Source: a virus
Length of the DNA stretch: 36,581 bases
Direction: 5' to 3' (one strand)
IMG/VR virus record: IMGVR_UViG_3300024344_000053
Coordinates: 1-36,581 of that record
Shown here: one piece after another, positions 15,367-22,681 of the stretch
Numbering within the stretch: the first letter of the stretch is position 1
Layout: each line of letters begins with the position of its first letter
Notes under the pieces: generated by a model
Seen by the model: only the letters and a program-made list of their open reading frames with translations
What the model was told of the DNA's origin: nothing
Database searches by the model: none
Translations under genes and position numbers: made by a program

Positions 15367-15777
15367 ATGGTAAACCCAAACAAAGTCATTGTAGGCTTGA
15401 GTGCAAATGAAGTCAACCAATTTGTAAAAATTGTTGATGATAAGTGCAGAGCTGATAATGATTCAAACCGTAAAGCAGCAAAAAGGGCATTACGCAGAAC
15501 AGTTGGTTCAAGTGGTGTTTCTCTTAGAGAGGAAATATACCAAAAAGCAAACAAAAGATTTGGTGTAAGCAATTACCACAAAAACAGACAACTAAAAAAG
15601 AAAAAGGAACAATACAAAGACAAAAAATTGTATGAATTTATCAACAAATTCATAGCAGAAAATAAAACACAAGCCCAAAAAGACAGACAAGTGTTGTTAT
15701 TCACATTAAGAAATGTGCAAACACAAATGCAATTCCCTATCCTTGCTGAAAACAATAGAGTAGTTATAATACCATAG
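15367..15777 (+). CDS. Plus-strand basic protein (136 aa), candidate regulator
   Basis: Starts MVNPNKVIVGLSANEVNQFV. Helical and very rich in Lys/Arg (HKNRQLKKKKEQYKDKKLYE) with a C-terminal hydrophobic strand (RVVIIP). The charge suggests nucleic-acid binding; no known HTH or nuclease motif is clear. It is one of two plus-strand genes, is transcribed from its own leaderless promoter back-to-back with 15288, and ends against a convergent membrane gene. A repressor or early regulator is a reasonable guess only. Confidence 0.75.
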   Translation: MVNPNKVIVGLSANEVNQFVKIVDDKCRADNDSNRKAAKRALRRTVGSSGVSLREEIYQKANKRFGVSNYHKNRQLKKKKEQYKDKKLYEFINKFIAENKTQAQKDRQVLLFTLRNVQTQMQFPILAENNRVVIIP

Positions 15778-15782
15778 CTACT

Positions 15783-16055
15783 CTATCTTTTCTTTTTTAT
15801 TTTTGCATAAATCATCATGGCTACTGAAATCATTGGTATTACTTCAATCATGTCCACGCCATACAGGAAAAAGTCTAGCACAGGATTAATGTGGCTAATC
15901 ATTCCCATTTCTAAGTAAAGGTCAGCGTTCCATACCATGTGTGGTATTTGTATGTAAATTATTATTGCCATGACAACAAGTGACTTTGTGGTATGTCTTT
16001 CATACCATATCCAAAATCTGTCCCAAGTGTTCACTTGAATATTCCCCATGACCAT
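15783..16055 (-). CDS. Small membrane protein (90 aa)
   Basis: About residues 24-42 (KSLVVMAIIIYIQIPHMVW) and 60-84 (DFFLYGVDMIEVIPMISVAM) are hydrophobic, with a basic C-terminal tail (KIKKKR). Two transmembrane segments are likely. It follows two secreted-type metallopeptidase genes, so a holin-like or membrane partner role in exit is possible but unproven. Confidence 0.7.
   Translation of the reverse strand: MVMGNIQVNTWDRFWIWYERHTTKSLVVMAIIIYIQIPHMVWNADLYLEMGMISHINPVLDFFLYGVDMIEVIPMISVAMMIYAKIKKKR
15787..15804 (+). terminator. T-rich terminator after the plus-strand gene 15367-15777
   Basis: CTTTTCTTTTTTATTTTT begins nine bases past the stop and overlaps the 3' end of the convergent membrane gene. 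Confidence 0.5.
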
Positions 16056-16077
16056 AACAGTATTTCAATTATTTTGT

Positions 16078-16863
16078 TCATCTACAATCACTAATTATTC
16101 CATCTACATAATCACATTGGTTGGGAATCCAACTAGGTCTTGGATAGCCAAATCCATCTTCACCGTAAATTTTGATTAACATTTGTATGTCTTCATGTTG
16201 AACTGACTTTGTTGTGTTTTTCCAAATCTCTAATGAATGATACATGATAGACCTTTCTTGACATTGACCTGCCAAACATGATGGATCATGTAAGTAATAA
16301 TGCCCTAAACCTAATCCATGTCCAAACTCATGCAGCAATATATTTCTAATGTCAATCATATCCAAATCTTTTGGTTGTAATGTTAGATTCACTTTACTGT
16401 CACCACCTATTGATATTGTAATTTTCTGTGGTGGGTAAGCTTGTGTGTATGTTGTGATAAAAGAATACTTGTGGCTACTTTTAGAAAAATCAAATCCTGT
16501 TGTGCCAAGTGATGAATCACCACTCAACTGATCAAATGTTAAAAATATATCACATTCAGGAAAATCTCTAGGTGTTTTTTTATCATGTGTATGAAATGGA
16601 TATTCATATATGGGAAAATCCCAATTTCCATTTGTTGCTTGATTAAGTTTTAGTTCCCATTCCCAAATTGCTGAACGAGTTATGTCATACATATACGGAT
16701 AGAATAATGGTTCTAATTCAGGATTAGGTGACATAATACAGGACACAGGATTATTGGTTTGGTATAATCCAAGTGTGTCCATGTAATCACCAAATGCTAG
16801 TCCCAATAGTCCAAAAATTAAAAGTGAACAAACTACTGCATAAAGTGCTGCAAAGATATACAT
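16078..16863 (-). CDS. Matrixin-like zinc metallopeptidase with membrane anchor/signal
   Basis: 261 residues. Residues 2-25 form a hydrophobic signal or anchor (FAALYAVVCSLLIFGLLGLA). Residues 178-188, HEFGHGLGLGH, are the full metzincin zinc site HExxHxxGxxH, followed by a Met-turn (SIMYHSL, about 205-211). This defines the M10 (matrixin) group. Paired Cys (SCLAGQC) lie between site and turn. The product should act outside the cytoplasmic membrane, perhaps on the S-layer or other surface proteins during entry or exit. It follows immediately on a Cys-rich microprotein gene (TAG-ATG with no gap). Confidence 0.85.
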   Translation of the reverse strand: MYIFAALYAVVCSLLIFGLLGLAFGDYMDTLGLYQTNNPVSCIMSPNPELEPLFYPYMYDITRSAIWEWELKLNQATNGNWDFPIYEYPFHTHDKKTPRDFPECDIFLTFDQLSGDSSLGTTGFDFSKSSHKYSFITTYTQAYPPQKITISIGGDSKVNLTLQPKDLDMIDIRNILLHEFGHGLGLGHYYLHDPSCLAGQCQERSIMYHSLEIWKNTTKSVQHEDIQMLIKIYGEDGFGYPRPSWIPNQCDYVDGIISDCR

Positions 16864-16950
16864 CTAATCTGCCTGTCTGCTAATATGTTCTAATAGACAA
16901 GATTTGCACATCAATTCGTCATGTTCATGACAAGAGCAATCACAAGCCAT
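16864..16950 (-). CDS. Cys-rich microprotein (28 aa)
   Basis: MACDCSCHEHDELMCKSCLL and eight more residues: six Cys and two adjacent His, a likely zinc (or two-zinc) site. It overlaps the end of one matrixin gene by 11 bases and touches the start of the other, so the three are coupled. A second microprotein at 23377-23472 shares the CxCSCH core. Confidence 0.6.
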   Translation of the reverse strand: MACDCSCHEHDELMCKSCLLEHISRQAD

Positions 16951-17602
16951 TTTTTCTTCTCATTAGCCATCTTGTGACAGCTTTGTAAATTCTAGGATTC
17001 CATCTTCTTTTGCCATATTTGTCTGTGATTCGTTTAATGTCATATTTGTTAAGATGTAGTTGTCCATTGTAAGACCACCACATTACTGACTTGCTATTGT
17101 TTGCGTCATGAGTTAGTCCCAAAGAATGTCCTATTTCATGGATAAGGACGTGAACCATATTCCAAGTCTTGATTGTGGTTCTTGTGCCAAATGGGTATTG
17201 CATTGGATATGCTTCATGTGCATTTACAGGGTTGCCATTTAATGACCAAAGATAGTCTTCATTGAATACTATTTTTCCTGCATGGCTTGTTTTAGGATAA
17301 TAGGCATAAGCCAATGTGCCTTTTTTTAGGTGTTCATCATTTTCGCTTTTGACGAAATTAATGAAAATGTCAGGGGTTTTATTTCCCCTGACACTCTTTA
17401 ATTTTAAAGGTATTTCAAAATTCCATGTTGACATGGCTAAATTTACTGCCTTTGTTTCTAATGCTCTACCCTTGATGTCTTCACTATCAACTTGTAAAGC
17501 ATAATAGACAACCTGTTTATCCCATTTGTGATTCCAATGTGTCTGATCTTCCTCTGAAAATTCTAGTTCACCATTGTTGTCACGAACATAACAAATTGCC
17601 AT
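16940..17602 (-). CDS. Matrixin-like zinc metallopeptidase, no signal peptide
   Basis: 220 residues. HEIGHSLGLTH at 155-165 is a complete metzincin site and SVMWW (Met174) the Met-turn. The N-terminal part (VVYYALQVDS, NLAMSTWNFEIPLKLK) fits the M10 catalytic fold (substrate strand and early helix). There is no hydrophobic leader, unlike its neighbour, so it may act in the cytoplasm, in the virion, or be released at lysis. It is clearly a second, diverged copy of the same enzyme type. Basic C-terminus (RWLMRRKNGL). Confidence 0.85.
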   Translation of the reverse strand: MAICYVRDNNGELEFSEEDQTHWNHKWDKQVVYYALQVDSEDIKGRALETKAVNLAMSTWNFEIPLKLKSVRGNKTPDIFINFVKSENDEHLKKGTLAYAYYPKTSHAGKIVFNEDYLWSLNGNPVNAHEAYPMQYPFGTRTTIKTWNMVHVLIHEIGHSLGLTHDANNSKSVMWWSYNGQLHLNKYDIKRITDKYGKRRWNPRIYKAVTRWLMRRKNGL

Positions 17603-17612
17603 AATATAAAAT

Positions 17613-17630
17613 AAAAAAAGAGAATAAAAG
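17613..17630 (-). promoter_or_regulatory. TATA-like CTTTTATT and T-run before the 17602 gene
   Basis: CTTTTATT (17623-17630) is centred 24.5 bases before ATG 17602. A T-run at 17613-17619 in the same spacer may also end the upstream transcript. Confidence 0.45.
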
Positions 17631-17641
17631 AAAAGTTGGTG

Positions 17642-17953
17642 TCACATTAAGGTTTTTACCTTTTTCATATCCTCTTGCAAACCGTAGTTTGTTGGATATT
17701 TTTCCATATACTTTTCGATAGTGTATATGCTCATTTTTTCACCTGTTGGTTCGAGCTCAACACCGTTGTGGTCGCCAAAGTAAATGTCATTTCCATGAAC
17801 ATTTTCTTCCAAACCGTAGATAGAGTATCTACCATTTCGTTTACCACCTGTTGGTTCGATAATGATTTCCTCAACAAACCCTCGTTTGTTATAGGTTTTA
17901 TGATACCATTCGGCTTTGCATACCACAATATCACCTACTTGATAATTTGGCAT
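17642..17953 (-). CDS. Small beta-barrel-like protein (103 aa)
   Basis: Begins MPNYQVGDIVVCKAEWYHKT, a KOW/SH3-like opening (YxVGDxV), with more strands to about residue 70 and a helical end. Such folds bind RNA, DNA or protein. Leaderless start set by a TATA box at -26. Function unknown. Confidence 0.7.
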   Translation of the reverse strand: MPNYQVGDIVVCKAEWYHKTYNKRGFVEEIIIEPTGGKRNGRYSIYGLEENVHGNDIYFGDHNGVELEPTGEKMSIYTIEKYMEKYPTNYGLQEDMKKVKTLM

Positions 17954-17975
17954 ATCAAGAGATAGTATTTTTCAG

Positions 17976-17983
17976 TATATATC
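17976..17983 (-). promoter_or_regulatory. TATA box GATATATA for 17953
   Basis: Centred 26.5 bases before ATG 17953; it lies directly past the stop of the 17984-18145 gene. Confidence 0.6.
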
Positions 17984-18145
17984 CTATTCGTTTCTATGTT
18001 TTATCATATCTGCACTTGCTATTCCTAGAATGGCTATGATTGCTGCTGCAAAAATGTCAGGGCTAATTCTTTCAATAACCCCACCTAATGCAACTAAGCC
18101 TGTTCCACAAGCTAATGCTAGATATCTTAGTTTTCCTGTGTCCAT
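17984..18145 (-). CDS. Two-helix membrane mini-protein (53 aa)
   Basis: MDTGKLRYLALACGTGLVAL followed by a short polar turn (ERISPD) and a second hydrophobic helix (IFAAAIIAILGIASA) with a basic tail. This is the size and topology of small holins, but many viral membrane peptides look the same. It follows the 18147-19160 gene by one base. Confidence 0.65.
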   Translation of the reverse strand: MDTGKLRYLALACGTGLVALGGVIERISPDIFAAAIIAILGIASADMIKHRNE

Positions 18146-18146
18146 A

Positions 18147-19160
18147 TTACCAAAAGGCTACCCACTTGAACTTAAGAAGTGGTTGTCGCATTTCCATAGC
18201 AAGGTCTTTTCTAACCATCATGTGGTTAAACCAATCAGCAATATCTATGCCTAACATTTCACCTTTTTTCATATCTTTTGGTAGCACCACTGTCAAAGTT
18301 TTAAACCAATTAAACTCATCAATGATTTTTTTCATTTCAGGATTGACATTATTTGTCATGTGCTTTGGGGTAATACTGATAAGTTTTGCAACTTTAGCCA
18401 CATTGTATGTGGTTTCTTCCAAGATGTATGCCATAAGTTTCTCAAATTCCCCTACCTTTTGGCGTTGATCTTGTTGTTTTTCAGCATGAATCATTTTAGC
18501 TTCTGCTGATTTTGTGTCTTCATTAATTTTTTTACACATATCTTCTGTGTAGATTTGTTCCAATGTTTCTGCGATTGGTCTATAACGATAATATTTTTTC
18601 ACTTGGTCTTCTAATAATGCACCCATATCTTTACACAGATTAGCTTGTCTGATTAGCATTTCAGTGTGTGGGTTTGCATAAGGATCAATTTCTTCTTTCT
18701 TTTGTTTTTCTTTAATGCTGATTTCATAATGTGCAGTATCAGGTTCTTGTTCTGTTTGTTGTTCTGCAATAGTGTAATGTTTTCCAAGTCTAATCATGTC
18801 ACCACACTCACAAACTTTTTCAAACTCATCACCAACAAAATTGTGTTCATGAGCTCTCACAGAGGTAGAGCTAAACTTAGTTCCAAATTCACTGTGTTTT
18901 TCTTTTTCTGTAAAAAGGTCATAAAACCGTTCATTACGAACATACTTTATGCCGTTTTCTATAAGTTTGGCGTTGATATAAGTAGCAAGGTCTTTTAACT
19001 TTATACCATTAATCAACCCTGATTTGACCAATGGACGTGACACATCAATGAGTTCCTTAACCAACTCTGTCTTGGTTTTGTAATCTCTATCACTAACGTC
19101 TTGCAGTTTAGCAATTAGTGTATCATGATGTTGTTTTAGCTCATCTAAGTTATCGTCCAC
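18147..19160 (-). CDS. DNA-binding-like protein with C-terminal HTH (337 aa)
   Basis: Mostly helical. Residues 40-80 hold a possible winged-helix opening (KLKDLATYINAKLIENG), about residues 105-125 carry HEHNFVGDEFEKVCECGD, a possible zinc site, and about residues 255-285 (YNVAKVAKLISITPKHMTNN) look like a helix-turn-helix. Long charged helices lie between. Its size and own leaderless promoter suggest a regulator or replication-initiation-like protein. Family not recognised. Confidence 0.65.
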   Translation of the reverse strand: MDDNLDELKQHHDTLIAKLQDVSDRDYKTKTELVKELIDVSRPLVKSGLINGIKLKDLATYINAKLIENGIKYVRNERFYDLFTEKEKHSEFGTKFSSTSVRAHEHNFVGDEFEKVCECGDMIRLGKHYTIAEQQTEQEPDTAHYEISIKEKQKKEEIDPYANPHTEMLIRQANLCKDMGALLEDQVKKYYRYRPIAETLEQIYTEDMCKKINEDTKSAEAKMIHAEKQQDQRQKVGEFEKLMAYILEETTYNVAKVAKLISITPKHMTNNVNPEMKKIIDEFNWFKTLTVVLPKDMKKGEMLGIDIADWFNHMMVRKDLAMEMRQPLLKFKWVAFW

Positions 19161-19180
19161 TACATGACATAAATAACAGC

Positions 19181-19188
19181 ATAATAAA
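19181..19188 (-). promoter_or_regulatory. TATA box TTTATTAT for 19160
   Basis: Centred 24.5 bases before ATG 19160, inside the spacer after the 19197-19325 gene. Confidence 0.55.
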
Positions 19189-19196
19189 TGGTTGTG

Positions 19197-19325
19197 CTAA
19201 TCAGAGCAATCAACTTCGCCACCACATTTGAAACATTTTTGATGGCATGGTTGAATATCTACTAAATCAGCACCACATCTTATACATATTGTGTATGTGG
19301 TATTCTCGAATATTTGTGAAGACAT
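19197..19325 (-). CDS. Zinc-ribbon microprotein (42 aa)
   Basis: CIRC near residue 14, then CHQKCFKCGGEVDC: a two-knuckle ribbon of the CxxC...CxxC type. Leaderless start from a TATA box at -27. Archaeal viruses often carry such free-standing ribbons as transcription or DNA-binding factors; specific role unknown. Confidence 0.7.
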   Translation of the reverse strand: MSSQIFENTTYTICIRCGADLVDIQPCHQKCFKCGGEVDCSD

Positions 19326-19347
19326 CTGCTTCCAATAGGTAGCCCAA

Positions 19348-19356
19348 CATTATAAG
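19348..19356 (-). promoter_or_regulatory. TATA box (CTTATAAT) for 19325
   Basis: Centred about 27 bases before ATG 19325. Confidence 0.55.
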
Positions 19357-19365
19357 GGAAGTATG

Positions 19366-19623
19366 TTAGAAAATCAAGTCCTGTTCGAACCACATTATGC
19401 GTTTTATCAGATTATGTTCCTGTTCTATGTCAATATCTTCTTCCGTATCTGTTATGATTTTATGAAAAACTTCATGTGATAATGTTGAAAGAATGTTTGG
19501 TATGCACTCTGAATGTGGTCTTAGATAAATTGCAATTCTGTTTGTGTCTTCAAAATATTCACCATAAGTTGAAACATCATCTTCTGCCATTAAGATGAAA
19601 TCAATTTTTACTGCACCTTTCAT
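19366..19623 (-). CDS. HExxH mini-protein, zincin-like (85 aa)
   Basis: STLSHEVFHKII contains HExxH near residues 54-58, followed by an acidic stretch with several candidate third ligands (EEDIDIEQEH). The preceding strands (RIAIYLRP) and the helix placement resemble the minimal core of IrrE/ImmA- or SprT-like zincins, but at 85 residues it is unusually short. Possible peptidase or a degenerate one; fourth HExxH protein of the window. Confidence 0.65.
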   Translation of the reverse strand: MKGAVKIDFILMAEDDVSTYGEYFEDTNRIAIYLRPHSECIPNILSTLSHEVFHKIITDTEEDIDIEQEHNLIKRIMWFEQDLIF

Positions 19624-19631
19624 AATTCTCG

Positions 19632-19940
19632 TTAATTACGGTAGTATAACTTTACTTTTCTCTCGTTAATTATTGTGTAGTCTTCATGCCCTAACATACC
19701 TTTTTCATATAGATATTGTAATGCTTCCCTAGTTCTTCTGATGTTAGTGTCTGCAAAATCTTTGTCTTTGATTAGTTCTTTGTGAACCAACTCACAGTAG
19801 AATTTGTATCTTGGTGGTAATTTTTCAACTAACTCTATGGTCTTGTCTTTGATAGTTTTCTTGCTGTCAAACTTAGCCCATGATGGTATTTCATAAACTA
19901 TTTTTTTAGTCAATTTTCTAGTTCCCCACAAGCTCGACAA
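19632..19940 (-). CDS. Winged-helix-like protein with TTG start (about 102 aa)
   Basis: No ATG lies near the N-terminus; TTG codons at 19940 and 19931 are the candidates, and a TATA-like TTATTTAA (19957-19964) favours the second. The C-terminal half (DTNIRRTREALQYLYEKGML, then a hairpin RKVKLYYRN) is a good winged-helix pattern. Likely DNA binding. Confidence 0.6.
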   Translation of the reverse strand: MSSLWGTRKLTKKIVYEIPSWAKFDSKKTIKDKTIELVEKLPPRYKFYCELVHKELIKDKDFADTNIRRTREALQYLYEKGMLGHEDYTIINERKVKLYYRN

Positions 19941-19956
19941 TAAAATTTGAACTCTT

Positions 19957-19964
19957 TAAATAAA
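19957..19964 (-). promoter_or_regulatory. TATA-like box for the TTG-started gene
   Basis: TTTATTTA-type stretch about 27-30 bases before TTG 19931. Confidence 0.4.
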
Positions 19965-19998
19965 AAATTAAAGTGCCAACTACATTGTGATGATTTAA

Positions 19999-20910
19999 TC
20001 AATAGTGTTTCACCATTGGTGTCACGTCCACATCTTCAACTATTGGATTAATGTCAATGTGTCCATTAGATTCTACAATTACTTCAACCATTCCAATGTC
20101 TGGCATTGTTGGTAAACCACCTTTATACATAAATGGATCAGGTAATTTCCATGCAGGTGTAGAGAATATCATAGTGTTTCTAAATCTTGCTTCTGCATAG
20201 TAATGTACGTGTGACCTAACCATTACATCTGTGTGGAATTTTCTTTTGCTGTGATCAAAGTGCATTTTTACCATTTCAACAGCTAGTGGTGTAGTCCTAT
20301 ATTGCCACCAACGTGAAAAACCTACATGATGAGTTGCGTTAAATATTTTGTTATTTACTTCAAAGTTAATTTGATAATCTGTTTTTCCTTTACCACCAAA
20401 TGCCCTGTATTGGTCAGCGTTTAATTGATTGGCAGTAATTTCTTCAAAGTTTGTTCCGTCTAAATCTACATGATATGGTGAACCTCTTGTCATTAGCATA
20501 TTGTCATAAGGTATTATTTTGATACATTTTGCAAAATCGTTTATTTCATCACCAAGATGGGTTGTCCATAATCCCCTGCCTAATGAACGTCTGTTGCCAC
20601 CATCAATAGGTTCACCATTAACTACAAACAAAACAGGTTTTTTGGTAATTTTGTCAGGTATCTTTTCAAAGATTTCCCACAGGGCTTTTTGTTGACTTGT
20701 TGGTTTTATTTCTAAACCATCTTCCCTTTCAGGATTTGGGCTACAAAGTGCGTATAAACTACCACAATGAAAATCACTACCAAACAAAACAGACTTTGAG
20801 GACATTGATCTACCAAGTATTCTGATAGCACCATCTACTGTCATTTTGTTTTTTTCAATATACTTTATCAGCTTGTTGTGCATAATATCAAGGTCTGATT
20901 TTTTACTCAT
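19999..20910 (-). CDS. Calcineurin-like metallophosphoesterase
   Basis: 303 residues from ATG 20910, which overlaps the preceding stop (ATGAGTAA). Metal-binding motifs in order: GSDFHCG (Asp46, His48), VNGEPIDGG (in place of GD..d.G), RGSPYHVD (in place of GNHE/D), THHVGFS, and RSHVHYY (GHtH-like). The relaxed second and third motifs are as in phage-encoded members, so activity is likely but the substrate (nucleic acid or nucleotide) is open. N-terminal 40 residues carry a possible HTH (MTVDGAIRILGRSMSS). Confidence 0.8.
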   Translation of the reverse strand: MSKKSDLDIMHNKLIKYIEKNKMTVDGAIRILGRSMSSKSVLFGSDFHCGSLYALCSPNPEREDGLEIKPTSQQKALWEIFEKIPDKITKKPVLFVVNGEPIDGGNRRSLGRGLWTTHLGDEINDFAKCIKIIPYDNMLMTRGSPYHVDLDGTNFEEITANQLNADQYRAFGGKGKTDYQINFEVNNKIFNATHHVGFSRWWQYRTTPLAVEMVKMHFDHSKRKFHTDVMVRSHVHYYAEARFRNTMIFSTPAWKLPDPFMYKGGLPTMPDIGMVEVIVESNGHIDINPIVEDVDVTPMVKHY

Positions 20911-21124
20911 TATTACCACCTTTCAATAGGGCATAGATTTTCTTGCTTTTTGGTGTTCTTGGTTTTGTCCTAAGTTTTGTTCCACAACATTCACACCTTA
21001 GTCTATCGGTATCAAAATAAACCCTGCATATAGAGCAGAATTTTTGTCCTAATGCGTATCGTAATCTATTTGACGAACCACCTGCTTTTTTTCTAATACA
21101 AATTCCCTTGCAAATGTTAGACAT
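20903..21124 (-). CDS. Zinc-finger protein (73 aa)
   Basis: CKGICIRKKAG at the start, then FCSICRVYFDTDRLRCECCG: one four-Cys site (CSIC...CECC) and a possible second one. Strongly basic (RTKPRTPKSKK), so probably nucleic-acid binding. Coupled by overlap to the phosphoesterase gene. Confidence 0.7.
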   Translation of the reverse strand: MSNICKGICIRKKAGGSSNRLRYALGQKFCSICRVYFDTDRLRCECCGTKLRTKPRTPKSKKIYALLKGGNNE

Positions 21125-21248
21125 CTATTTTTCCTGTCAATGCTGCGTGAATATAGTCATATTCTTTTCTAAATGTTAAGTCTTTGTCAAACAGTTTTTC
21201 AGCTCTCGATAGCCATATTACGCCCATCTTATCTATTTTCTCGTTCAT
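21117..21248 (-). CDS. Small helical protein (43 aa)
   Basis: MNEKIDKMGVIWLSRAEKLF followed by RKEYDYIHAALTG. The start lies inside the end of the nuclease gene and the stop overlaps the zinc protein, so it fits the coupled pattern. No family recognised. Confidence 0.55.
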   Translation of the reverse strand: MNEKIDKMGVIWLSRAEKLFDKDLTFRKEYDYIHAALTGKIDV

Positions 21249-21738
21249 CTTTCTTTATATCACCTATTGCTACTATTTTTTGAATAAATGAAAGAACAAT
21301 AAATGCAGACAAGTCACCAAAACAATTTTTGAATCCTGTAAATTTTGCTAGTGTTTCATTTATTGTAAACCATAACAATCCTGCCCTAGTATATCTTCTG
21401 TTTCTTTCCCTAGTTTTTGCTTCTATTGATGATTCACTGTCACAAATACCATGTATTGCTTCCCCATCTAATTCAATGTAAACTTCCTGACCTGCTACCT
21501 GCACAACAATATCACAATTATTAATTTGATAGTATTTTTTATCAAGATATATCTTACGAACTGCCATATCTTGCTCTATTACCCTACCACAACGGTTGCA
21601 AAAGACCAAGAAAACGTTGCGTTTAAAGGAAAAATGTAGTTCTGCCAAAGCCATGCAGATTTGGTCAAGCTTTTCATCATCAGAGTTTCTCTCTGATTTT
21701 CTCTGCTTACTGCGAATTATTGATTTTTTTCCTTTCAT
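21229..21738 (-). CDS. Vsr/DUF559-like endonuclease
   Basis: 169 residues from ATG 21738, which overlaps the previous stop as ATGA (an in-frame ATG at 21753 is the alternative). Core of the PD-(D/E)xK fold: NNCDIVVQV (Asp76), VYIELDGEAIHG (Glu89, Asp91), then RNRRYTRAGLLWFTIN, the 'R...y...G...i.in' end typical of Vsr-like and DUF559 nucleases. A single CNRC pair near residue 47 may bind zinc. Likely cuts or repairs DNA, or attacks host DNA. Confidence 0.75.
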   Translation of the reverse strand: MKGKKSIIRSKQRKSERNSDDEKLDQICMALAELHFSFKRNVFLVFCNRCGRVIEQDMAVRKIYLDKKYYQINNCDIVVQVAGQEVYIELDGEAIHGICDSESSIEAKTRERNRRYTRAGLLWFTINETLAKFTGFKNCFGDLSAFIVLSFIQKIVAIGDIKKDERENR

Positions 21739-21827
21739 TCTGCCATCAAACATTCAGGACATTTCTTTTTTAACTTATGATTAGGTTTCAGAAGTTTACC
21801 ACATTTTGAACATGGGACATCTACCAT
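21735..21827 (-). CDS. Zinc-ribbon microprotein (30 aa)
   Basis: CSKCGKLLKPN and CPECLMAE form a bare CxxC...CxxC ribbon with a Lys-rich loop. ATGA overlap with the nuclease gene. Confidence 0.65.
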   Translation of the reverse strand: MVDVPCSKCGKLLKPNHKLKKKCPECLMAE

Positions 21828-21828
21828 C

Positions 21829-21921
21829 TTAATCGTGTTTCATTATTAGCCTATGAAATGTAAGTTCTATTAGACCGTCCTGTGTGTCAATGAAGTGTTT
21901 GTTGCATTTTTCACAATTCAT
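21829..21921 (-). CDS. Zinc-knuckle microprotein (30 aa)
   Basis: MNCEKCNKHF with His at HF and later THFHR-like residues (LTFHRLIMKHD): a possible CCHH site. The stop lies two bases from the next start. Confidence 0.55.
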   Translation of the reverse strand: MNCEKCNKHFIDTQDGLIELTFHRLIMKHD

Positions 21922-22201
21922 GAACTTTAATCCTATGTCTGTTTTTACGCTTATGAGCTAAACAATCTTTACAAATTAGTGAATCAGCAAGACTTGAAAC
22001 CATCTTTTTATTATTACATCTAACACAAAATACATAGGTGTAATCACCATATTTTGGTAAACCCCTTCCTCTACATTTTATACAAAAATAATACTTTATA
22101 GAATATTTTGTTTGACGCTTCAATTCAAATGATGATAATTTTCTTCCACAATCTGCGTTTACACAAATATCAGATGATTCTATTCCTATTGAATGTGGCA
22201 T
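21911..22201 (-). CDS. Three-ribbon zinc protein (96 aa)
   Basis: From ATG 22201; a GTG at 22210 is in frame. Three Cys pairs or clusters: CVNADCGRKL, FCIKCRGRG, FCVRCNNKK and CKDCLAHKR, enough for two zinc ribbons, in a basic, Tyr-rich protein. Looks like a nucleic-acid-binding factor. Confidence 0.7.
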   Translation of the reverse strand: MPHSIGIESSDICVNADCGRKLSSFELKRQTKYSIKYYFCIKCRGRGLPKYGDYTYVFCVRCNNKKMVSSLADSLICKDCLAHKRKNRHRIKVHEL

Positions 22202-22202
22202 A

Positions 22203-22427
22203 TTATACACCCTTTGGTTTAGTCTTAAGAGGTTGTCGGTTGGCTACACCACATTGGGGACAAGTTATATCTGATAGTTTAACCTGTCTGAAACAATTTC
22301 TGCACCATCTTTTCTGTGTCTTGTCTTGCGTTGCGTGTTTAGTTCTATGCACAGTTTCTTTCTTTTTGTTATAATCCCCTGCTGTAATCCACACACCGTA
22401 AGATTCTTTATCACTATTCTTCATCAT
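22203..22427 (-). CDS. Zinc-ribbon protein (74 aa)
   Basis: A basic N-terminal half and then CRNCFRQVKLSDITCPQCG, a tight CxxC...CxxCG ribbon. Two ATGs (22427 and 22424) compete as start; either overlaps the upstream gene. Confidence 0.7.
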   Translation of the reverse strand: MMKNSDKESYGVWITAGDYNKKKETVHRTKHATQDKTQKRWCRNCFRQVKLSDITCPQCGVANRQPLKTKPKGV

Positions 22428-22680
22428 CACTCAAATAGAAAATAAGATGTTCTTTTTTGATATGCTCTTGTAATTTTGATATTTTCATAGGGGTTCTTTT
22501 GTCCCATGCACACCATTTACACACTCTTTCTTTTTCAGGTTCTTCTAGCTTATGCACTTGACATTCATGTGGTCTTCCTTGTCCTTGATGAAATAATCGC
22601 CATTTACCTGTCATTTCATGGTAATCCCTATCCCATACTAACTCATCAGATTCAAAATTACAAAACTTACACTTTACCAT
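22414..22680 (-). CDS. Double zinc-finger protein (88 aa)
   Basis: Begins MVKCKFCNFESDELVWDRDY with later His (CQVH), and then CKWCAWDKR with HIKKEH: two C2H2-like fingers. Such fingers are common in archaeal viral DNA-binding proteins. Confidence 0.75.
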   Translation of the reverse strand: MVKCKFCNFESDELVWDRDYHEMTGKWRLFHQGQGRPHECQVHKLEEPEKERVCKWCAWDKRTPMKISKLQEHIKKEHLIFYLSDDEE

Positions 22681-22681
22681 A

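Noticed and set aside
16031-16081. 16-residue ORF (MNKIIEILLWSWGIFK) with ATGA overlap after the matrixin gene
   Set aside because: It overlaps the start of the membrane gene in another frame and is too short to judge.
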